Source: Lachnospiraceae bacterium UBA4711
Lineage (GTDB): Bacteria > Bacillota > Clostridia > Lachnospirales > Lachnospiraceae
DNA length: 10,501 nt
Assembly: GCA_002404515.1 (NCBI GenBank)
Contig: DHJV01000125.1
Span: 1 to 10,501 of the forward strand
Reading direction: 5' to 3'
Each line of letters starts with the position of its first letter. Positions within the stretch are counted from its first letter, which is position 1. This document shows, piece by piece, positions 5,502-10,501 of this stretch. The notes below the pieces were generated by a model. That model ran no database searches. It had not been told where the DNA came from and saw nothing but the letters and a program-made list of their open reading frames with translations. Both the position numbers and the translations under genes were made by a program.

Positions 5502-6134
5502 GGAAGAACAAAAGAATCGGGTGGCAAAAACAACGGCATGAGTGTAAATTATGCAGAAGTAATTGAATATGTGAAGAAGATGACTTCTGAGAACGGCAGG
5601 CCTTCGAACTATCCATTCCGCAGCCGGTTTGAGCATACGATGCGTGTGTACCGGTGGGCAATTAAGTTACAGTCAAAGCTTGGCGGAGATCTGGATGTGA
5701 TCGTGCTTGCAGCATTGCTTCATGATATTGGATGGGATGATGAACGTCCACATGGAGAAGTTGGTGCAGAGCTTGCTGTAGAATACATGGATAGCATTGG
5801 AATTGATCCGGAGACGATCCGGCGTGTGGGAGAGATTATTATGATTCACGAGGACAAGGATTCGGATGCTGATCTGTCATTGGAATGTAAGATTGTAATG
5901 GATGCCGATCTGCTCGATGAAGTTGGAGCAATCAGTGTTCTGTGGGATTCGATGGCGACGGCATGTGAGGATGAGGCGAGCTATAAGAAAGCCTATTATC
6001 GGATCAAGAATTATTATAGAAACAACAAACCGAAGATTCGAAGATGCAAGACAGATGCAGCCAGAGCAGAATATACGAAGCGTATGCAGCTGCTTGACAG
6101 TTTCATCTTCCAGTTGGAAAAGGAATTATTTTAA
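5499..6134 (+). CDS. HD-domain protein, probable metal-dependent phosphohydrolase
   Basis: HD-domain proteins hydrolyse phosphomonoesters or phosphodiesters, often of nucleotides, using metal bound by a His...His-Asp...Asp set. Numbering from TTG 5499 (211 residues), the set is visible as FEHTMRV with His46, ALLHDIGW with His75-Asp76, and MDADLLDE with Asp135; IMIHEDKD with His117 is a further candidate ligand. The C-terminal ~65 residues are basic and helical. The substrate cannot be inferred. Start choice: TTG 5499 has AAAGGA at 5484-5489 with nine-base spacing. ATG 5538 would drop 13 poorly conserved residues but has only a distant GGGTGG. The next gene uses the same AAAGGA-N9-TTG layout, which favours TTG. 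A strong terminator follows directly. Confidence 0.85.
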   Translation: MGRTKESGGKNNGMSVNYAEVIEYVKKMTSENGRPSNYPFRSRFEHTMRVYRWAIKLQSKLGGDLDVIVLAALLHDIGWDDERPHGEVGAELAVEYMDSIGIDPETIRRVGEIIMIHEDKDSDADLSLECKIVMDADLLDEVGAISVLWDSMATACEDEASYKKAYYRIKNYYRNNKPKIRRCKTDAARAEYTKRMQLLDSFIFQLEKELF

Positions 6135-6171
6135 AAAAGCTGTTACGTTTTTGTGACAGCTTTTCTTTTTT
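6135..6171 (+). terminator. Intrinsic terminator after the HD-domain gene
   Basis: AAAAGCTGTTAC (6135-6146) pairs with GTGACAGCTTTT (6153-6164) through a 12 bp stem with one G-U pair, followed by a T-rich tract (CTTTTTT). It starts right after the stop codon. Confidence 0.9.
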
Positions 6172-6202
6172 ATAGAGATTTGATGATAAAGGAAATATAA
6201 CG

Positions 6203-7657
6203 TTGGAAAAGAAGCGATCCTTAGGGGTTAATTTTATATTTAATATGATGCGGACCATGATGGGGGTGATCATACCACTCATTACATTCCCATATTCTTC
6301 CAGAGTTTTAGGTCCGGAAGCACTTGGCAAGGTCGATTATGCGCAGGCGAACATGACATACTTCACGTTGCTGCAGGCGTTCGGGATTGGCGGCTATGCA
6401 ATCCGGGAGGGCGCCCGTATCCGGGATGACCGGAAAAAGATGGATGAATTTGCGAGTGATATGCTTTCCATTAATCTGATGACTTCCGCACTTGCGTATG
6501 TGCTTTTTTTTGCTGCACTTGCGATACCGAAGCTTGCAGGATACCGCACATTGATGCTGCTTTTTTCGTCCACGATCATCTTATCTGCGATTGGCGTGGA
6601 ATGGCTTTTTACGATCTATGAGGAGTATCAGTATATTACGATTCGTTCATTTGTCATGCAGATTATATCGGTAGTACTGCTTTTTACATGTGTAAAATCT
6701 GAAAATGATTATATGATTTATGCATTGACCCTGGTGATTTCCAGTGTCGGCTCGAATGTGATGAATTTTATCCGGGCAAGAAAATATGTCAAATTCAAGC
6801 TGCGGATCAGTAAGAAGCTGCGGATTCATTTGAAGCCGATGTCCTATATCTTCCTGTTGGATGTTGCGTCTGCGGTGTATCTGGTAATGGATCGTTCCAT
6901 GCTTGGTTATATTACCGGGGATGATACAGAAGTTGGACTCTATGCGGCAGCAATCAAAATTGCCTCGGTTTTAACATCGTTTTTCAGTGCGTTATATGCA
7001 GTGATTCGGCCGCGCGTTGCGTATATGATGGAACGGGATGAGGAACAGGCGGAGAAGCTGAATGATCTGACCGCGCGGCTTATATTGCTCTTTAATATTC
7101 CCATGGCGATTGGCATGTTCTGTTTGAGCAGGCAGGTGCTACATTTGTTTGCGGGCAGTAAATATTTAGGCGTTACATCTACGATGCAGGTGTTGATGTT
7201 GAATGTGATTGTTGCAACCTTTAACAGTTTCCTGATCAATCAGTTGTTTATCATACACCGAAAGGACCGATGGGCGTCCACGGGTGTTGTGATTGGTGCA
7301 GTCACAAATGTCTGTTTAAATGCGTTGACAATTCCGGTATATGGGAAATTCGGTGCAGCTGCCAGTACGGTTGCAGCGGAACTGGCAATCTTCATTTATG
7401 CAAGTATCAAAGCCCGGCATATGTATCCGGTTACAAAGCTTGGCCGGCAGCTTGGTCAAAGCCTGATTGCGTGTATTCCAATCGTGTGCTGTTACAATTG
7501 GTGTGCACATAGCCGGTATTCGGATCTTTTGACGATTGCGTTGACGGTTGTGATTGGTGCAATTGGATATTTTGCGATTATGATATTGTTCCGAAATCGT
7601 TTGGTGATAGATGGAATCGAGAAGATAAAGGAGCGTTTTTCAAGAACGCAGGTATAA
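6203..7657 (+). CDS. Polysaccharide flippase of the Wzx/MOP superfamily
   Basis: This 484-residue protein is largely hydrophobic, with about 12-14 predicted helices, the usual size for flippases that move lipid-linked oligosaccharide units across the membrane. The N-terminal pattern is diagnostic: NFIFNMMRTMMGVIIPLITF, PYSSRVLGPEALGKVDYAQA, then GIGGYAIREGARIRDD. The second half (YAAAIKIASVLTSFFSALYA, VIRPRVAYMMERD, RKDRWASTGVVIGAVTNVCL) matches the Wzx C-terminal bundle. The start is TTG 6203 with AAAGGA at 6188-6193 and nine-base spacing; the first in-frame ATG (6245) would remove part of helix 1. No glycosyltransferase genes are adjacent, so it is not in a capsule cluster. It lies opposite murG, but its sequence is Wzx-like rather than MurJ-like. 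Substrate is unknown. Confidence 0.9.
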   Translation: MEKKRSLGVNFIFNMMRTMMGVIIPLITFPYSSRVLGPEALGKVDYAQANMTYFTLLQAFGIGGYAIREGARIRDDRKKMDEFASDMLSINLMTSALAYVLFFAALAIPKLAGYRTLMLLFSSTIILSAIGVEWLFTIYEEYQYITIRSFVMQIISVVLLFTCVKSENDYMIYALTLVISSVGSNVMNFIRARKYVKFKLRISKKLRIHLKPMSYIFLLDVASAVYLVMDRSMLGYITGDDTEVGLYAAAIKIASVLTSFFSALYAVIRPRVAYMMERDEEQAEKLNDLTARLILLFNIPMAIGMFCLSRQVLHLFAGSKYLGVTSTMQVLMLNVIVATFNSFLINQLFIIHRKDRWASTGVVIGAVTNVCLNALTIPVYGKFGAAASTVAAELAIFIYASIKARHMYPVTKLGRQLGQSLIACIPIVCCYNWCAHSRYSDLLTIALTVVIGAIGYFAIMILFRNRLVIDGIEKIKERFSRTQV

Positions 7658-7671
7658 AAGAGTGAGAAAAT

Positions 7672-7728
7672 AAATCCCCTGAACGACAATGCTGATTTGT
7701 TACAAGCAGAATGTGGTTCAGGGGATTT
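7672..7728. terminator. Bidirectional terminator between the flippase gene and murG
   Basis: AAATCCCCTGAAC (7672-7684) and GTTCAGGGGATTT (7716-7728) form a perfect 13 bp stem. The 31-base loop contains a minor stem of TGCT (7690-7693) with AGCA (7705-7708). T-rich DNA follows on the plus strand (TTTTGATTTTATTT). The reverse complement of the left flank gives a T-rich tail for minus-strand transcripts. It begins 14 bp after the flippase stop and 5 bp after the murG stop. Confidence 0.85.
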
Positions 7729-7733
7729 TGATT

Positions 7734-8801
7734 TTATTTGTCTGCTAATTCATCAATCATATCACAGATCATTGTGATGGCATCGGACTTCGTAGAAAGT
7801 TCCATTGCCTTGATGTAATGATCGTGATTTTCGTACACTTCATTGACTGCGGCAAGCAGTGACTCGTTTGTCAGGTCTTCCTCTAACAACAGCTTGGCGT
7901 AGCCGTGTTTGTCGAAGGACTGTGCATTTAAGATCTGGTCGCCACGGCTCGCTGCAAGCGATAATGGAATCAGAACGCTCGGCTTGCGGAGTGCCAGAAG
8001 TTCGCAGATTGCATTGGCACCGGCACGGGAGACGACGATGTCCGCTAATGCGAGCAGGTCAGCAAGCTCCTGCTTGATGTAGTCGAACTGGACATAATGC
8101 GCAATTCCGTTATAGCTTTCGTCGATATTTCCCTTTCCACAGAGGTGAATGACGTTATATTTCTTCGTCAGTTCCGGGAGACAGGAACGGATTGCTTCAT
8201 TGACACGCACGCTGCCAGAGCTTCCGCCGATGACCAGAAGGGTTGGACGCACCTCTGTAAATCCGCAGAAGGTCATCGCCTTTACAGCATCGCCTGCAAA
8301 TAATTCCTGACGGATCGGTGTACCGGTCACAACCGCTTTTCCTGCAGGAAGATTCTCCATTGTCTCTGCGAAGTTGCAGCACACCTTGGATGCTTTTGGA
8401 ATACTGATCTTGTTTGCGAGTCCCGGTGTCATATCGGATTCATGGATAATACATGGAATCTTCTTCGCGCTTGCGGCGAGAACAACAGGGACAGAGACAA
8501 AGCCGCCTTTGGAAAATACAACATCCGGCTTTAACTCCTTCATCAGTTTTTTCGCTTCGTTGAAGCCTTTGATCACGCGAAATGGATCAGAAAAGTTGCG
8601 CAGATCAAAATAGCGGCGCAGCTTTCCGGTTGCAATTCCGTGATATGGAATGCCCATATCTTCGATCAGTTTTTTCTCCATTCCGTCATAAGAGCCGATA
8701 TATTGAATATCATATCCGCGCTCCTTTAAGGTTGGAACGAGAGCCATATTGGGTGTTACATGACCGGCGGTTCCGCCACCGGTTAATATAATACGCTTCA
8801 T
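7734..8801 (-). CDS. murG: MurG, UDP-GlcNAc:lipid I N-acetylglucosaminyltransferase
   Basis: MurG adds GlcNAc from UDP-GlcNAc to lipid I on the inner membrane face, producing lipid II for peptidoglycan. The protein has 355 residues, typical for the family (GT28, GT-B fold). The N-terminal loop GGGTAGHVTPNMAL (8-21) has Ala where many homologues have a second Gly, a variant I recall from Firmicutes. DVVFSKGGFVSVPVVLAA (94-111) and HESDMTPGLANK are typical. The donor-binding C-domain shows VIGGSSGSVRVNE, SRAGANAICELLAL, KPSVLIPL and the GDQILNAQ motif. ATG 8801 is preceded by AGGAGG (8818-8813) with a longish 11-base spacing. It is 32 bp downstream of the TSCPD gene, probably cotranscribed. It is not in the usual mur/fts cluster here. 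Confidence 0.95.
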   Translation of the reverse strand: MKRIILTGGGTAGHVTPNMALVPTLKERGYDIQYIGSYDGMEKKLIEDMGIPYHGIATGKLRRYFDLRNFSDPFRVIKGFNEAKKLMKELKPDVVFSKGGFVSVPVVLAASAKKIPCIIHESDMTPGLANKISIPKASKVCCNFAETMENLPAGKAVVTGTPIRQELFAGDAVKAMTFCGFTEVRPTLLVIGGSSGSVRVNEAIRSCLPELTKKYNVIHLCGKGNIDESYNGIAHYVQFDYIKQELADLLALADIVVSRAGANAICELLALRKPSVLIPLSLAASRGDQILNAQSFDKHGYAKLLLEEDLTNESLLAAVNEVYENHDHYIKAMELSTKSDAITMICDMIDELADK

Positions 8802-8833
8802 GAATGGTTAATCCTCCTACTTATACCTTTAAC

Positions 8834-9076
8834 CTATGCGTGAAGAGCCTGCTTTAATGCCTGTGCAAGCTGATCCGGGCAGGATGTGCTCTTGAATCCG
8901 CACGTTGTGCCTTCCAGCCGTTTGATAACTTCCTCTGCATCCATGCCCTCTACAAGCTGTCCGATGCCCTTTAAGTTACCATTGCAGCCGCCCGTGAATT
9001 TTACATTATGCACTTTGCCATCTGTGATGTCAAACTCTATCATCTGGGAGCAGGTTCCTTTTGTCTTATATGTCAT
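8834..9076 (-). CDS. TSCPD domain-containing small protein
   Basis: This 80-residue cytoplasmic protein belongs to the stand-alone TSCPD family (I recall TIGR03905). The domain is also known as a C-terminal piece of some B12-dependent ribonucleotide reductases, where its cysteines bind metal. Four cysteines are well placed: Cys9 in GTCS, Cys31 in GGCNGNLKGI, Cys59 in TTCGF and Cys66 in TSCPDQLAQAL, the signature naming the family. The stand-alone form has no assigned function. ATG 9076 has AAAGGA (9091-9086) with nine-base spacing. It lies 32 bp before murG on the same strand and is first in a two-gene unit behind its own promoter. Confidence 0.93.
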   Translation of the reverse strand: MTYKTKGTCSQMIEFDITDGKVHNVKFTGGCNGNLKGIGQLVEGMDAEEVIKRLEGTTCGFKSTSCPDQLAQALKQALHA

Positions 9077-9118
9077 TGTGTATCATCCTTTCTCGTGTGT
9101 AATGACAGTATAATAAAT

Positions 9119-9147
9119 ATTATACGATTAGCGTTCCTATTATAGCA
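9119..9147 (-). promoter_or_regulatory. Promoter of the TSCPD-murG operon
   Basis: On the minus strand TGC followed by TATAAT (9144-9139) is a perfect extended -10. A second TATAAT lies 20 bp downstream (9124-9119). The -35 (TTTAAG, about 9167-9162) is partial. Either -10 gives a leader of roughly 35-60 nt before ATG 9076. Confidence 0.65.
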
Positions 9148-9215
9148 TAAATATAAAGTTCCTTAAACCCATATTTTCTGTCATATTTGCAGGGATTTTT
9201 ACGACCGAACAGGGG

Positions 9216-9245
9216 TTGCATTCTGAAGTTCACCTTCTCTATAAT
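9216..9245 (+). promoter_or_regulatory. Promoter of the 9310 gene
   Basis: TTGCAT (9216-9221), 18 bases, then TATAAT (9240-9245): a perfect -10 with a partial -35. A start near 9252 leaves a leader of ~58 nt. It diverges from the TSCPD-murG promoter, with ~70 bp between the two -35 edges or less. Confidence 0.55.
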
Positions 9246-9309
9246 CGCCATCAGACAGTGGAGAGAAGAATGGCTGTCGTTCCAAAAAATCTTAATGGAG
9301 GGATTTTGT

Positions 9310-10014
9310 ATGCTGCAAAAAATCATGGAAGTTTCAACCGGAGTCTACATACTGTGGGGGTTAGGAGTACTGGGCGTGCTTATGAAGATACTGGCAAATG
9401 CTTACATGAGTAAAATGGTGCGTGCATCGGGAAATCTGGGGGAGACAAAACGAAAGAAGCTTCGCAACATGTGCCGGCAATACGAGAACAAAAAAGGATT
9501 TGGGCTGTGCGGAGGCGATGAGGAGGCGTACGCGGAAAGTTTTGTGCGGGGGTTAAAATTCCTAACGCGGCCGATGGAATTCTGGAACCGGAGCGGAACC
9601 GTGCTGTCGCTTGTTGTCTGTGGCACGATGGCGGGGGCGTACCTCTATTACGATCCAAGCTGGAGGGGCAGTCCGGACATGCAGTTTTTCTTAGCGAACA
9701 GTATTTTGGTATGTGCATGTTTGCTCGTACTTGATCATATATTGGTAATAAATAATAAGGTGGAAATCCTGAAAGCGAATATCCGCGGGTATCTGGAGCG
9801 CATTCCGAAACCGCGGGAGCAGACGGAAAATGTGGTGCGTCCATTTGTAGTTAAACAGGAAATGTCGGCGGAGGAAGGGAAACCTGCCGACAAGAATGGA
9901 GCTTCGCAGACGGAAGTATCCGGGGAAGACTCCGCAGGGCGGACAATGCAGGAAAAAGAGAGTGCCGCCAGTGAGGAGACGCTCAATCGCTTTCTGGCAG
10001 AATTCTTTTCTTGA
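9310..10014 (+). CDS. Membrane protein of unknown function, three predicted helices
   Basis: I do not recognise this 234-residue protein. Hydrophobic segments lie at about 10-30 (GVYILWGLGVLGVLMKILAN), 96-114 (GTVLSLVVCGTMAGAYLYY) and 126-148 (FFLANSILVCACLLVLDHIL). A basic, cysteine-containing loop between the first two (48-95) includes RKKLRNMCRQYENKKG. The last ~70 residues are a polar, low-complexity Glu/Ser/Lys stretch ending in a short helix, TLNRFLAEFFS. ATG 9310 is chosen because GGAGGG (9297-9302) sits seven bases before it; the frame is open upstream to 9187 but without a ribosome binding site and across the promoter. The TGA overlaps the next start, so the product may act with the PdaA-like deacetylase in the envelope. 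That link is inference. Confidence 0.8.
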   Translation: MLQKIMEVSTGVYILWGLGVLGVLMKILANAYMSKMVRASGNLGETKRKKLRNMCRQYENKKGFGLCGGDEEAYAESFVRGLKFLTRPMEFWNRSGTVLSLVVCGTMAGAYLYYDPSWRGSPDMQFFLANSILVCACLLVLDHILVINNKVEILKANIRGYLERIPKPREQTENVVRPFVVKQEMSAEEGKPADKNGASQTEVSGEDSAGRTMQEKESAASEETLNRFLAEFFS

Positions 10015-10501
10015 TGAAAAAATATTGTGTAGGAAATGAAACAGGAATGGTTTCAAGGCATTTTGGTGTTTGGGGCAGAAGGTGGAAAGGAGTGGTTTGC
10101 CTTGCAGGGATTCTGATTTCTCTGGTAGTTGGCAGTTTTTGTGTTGTTACATATGGAGCATCCGCGGGGGAGGCGGATGGAAGTGAGTCGGAGCCAATTC
10201 AAAGTATGTTTGACAAGTGCAGGAAGGTTTTCTGCCGGTATCAGACATACCCGATTGAAAATCATGTAAAAGAAAAAGAGGCATATCAAAATTATAGTAA
10301 CACGAAGCTTTCCTGGTGGTTCCGACGGGATATGAACCATGGACCGAGCGGGTGTGATGACACGATTGATATCTCCGAATACGACGCGTATTATTTGGAT
10401 CAGAATGCTTCAAAGAAAAATGAAAAAGTCGTCTATCTGACATTTGACTGTGGGTATGAGAATGGATATACCGAGCAGATGCTGGATATCCTGAAAAAGG
10501 A
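10014..10501 (+). CDS. PdaA-like polysaccharide deacetylase, N-terminal part (runs off right edge)
   Basis: Polysaccharide deacetylases (CE4, NodB fold) remove N-acetyl groups from sugars; PdaA types act on N-acetylmuramate in peptidoglycan, for example in spore cortex delta-lactam formation. 162 codons are present. Residues 25-50 are a hydrophobic signal peptide or anchor (GVVCLAGILISLVVGSF, then YGASA). A secreted linker precedes SWWFRRDMNHGPSG (100-113) and YDAYYLDQ (123-130). KVVYLTFDCGYENGYTEQML (138-157) is the first NodB motif with catalytic Asp145, in the TFDxGYENGYT form seen in PdaA. The metal-binding HxxxH lies beyond the edge. Start ATG 10014 overlaps the previous TGA by one base, suggesting translational coupling. 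ATG 10047, behind AGGAAA (10031-10036), is an alternative and keeps the signal segment. Confidence 0.85.
   Translation, partial: MKKYCVGNETGMVSRHFGVWGRRWKGVVCLAGILISLVVGSFCVVTYGASAGEADGSESEPIQSMFDKCRKVFCRYQTYPIENHVKEKEAYQNYSNTKLSWWFRRDMNHGPSGCDDTIDISEYDAYYLDQNASKKNEKVVYLTFDCGYENGYTEQMLDILKK

Noticed and set aside
1..10501. CRISPR array, transposon, prophage, tRNA or defence island
   Set aside because: No regularly spaced repeats, no transposase or phage-like proteins, no cloverleaf-like sequence and no nuclease/toxin cluster were seen on either strand.

Overview
The window is two unrelated pieces of DNA joined near position 1350. Positions 1 to about 1350 are GC-rich, with codon use and gene content typical of an actinobacterium, most likely Bifidobacterium. 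They hold the 5' part of glgE on the minus strand, a divergent intergenic region, and the first ~47 codons of an oxalyl-CoA decarboxylase (oxc). From about 1350 to the right edge the DNA has moderate GC and strong AGGAGG-type ribosome binding sites. Its gene set (tatD, rsmA, tadA, large-type SRP RNA, a PdaA-like deacetylase, a TSCPD protein) fits a Firmicute of the Lachnospiraceae or a close relative. The two pieces meet in frame inside one open reading frame, so the first ~48 residues of oxc run straight into the middle of TatD. I judge this far more likely to be a chimeric contig from a mixed gut sample than a real gene fusion.

Layout of the Firmicute part: tatD (N-terminus missing) and rsmA form a short plus-strand operon. 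After a ~215 bp leader region comes a conserved two-domain protein of unknown function. Its 3' end overlaps by 45 bp the 3' end of a minus-strand GNAT acetyltransferase. The acetyltransferase diverges from tadA across a ~100 bp region that carries an inverted repeat. A good sigma-A promoter overlaps the tadA stop codon and reads toward the SRP RNA at about 5157-5420. An HD-domain hydrolase follows, closed by an intrinsic terminator, and then a polysaccharide flippase of the Wzx type.

The flippase converges with a minus-strand pair, a TSCPD-domain protein followed by murG, across one bidirectional terminator. Diverging from the TSCPD gene is a plus-strand pair that runs off the right edge: a three-helix membrane protein of unknown function, and a PdaA-like polysaccharide deacetylase that overlaps it by one base.

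Most of the Firmicute part is housekeeping: translation quality and tRNA/rRNA modification (RsmA, TadA), protein targeting (SRP RNA), and cell envelope synthesis (MurG, the flippase, the deacetylase). I see no CRISPR array, transposase, phage module, toxin-antitoxin pair or defence island, and no convincing new system. The points most worth a second look are the chimeric junction, the conserved unknown genes at 3022-3936 and 9310-10014, and several regulatory details: the promoter overlapping the tadA stop codon, the hairpin around a ribosome binding site before a TTG start, and a probable leaderless glgE start.
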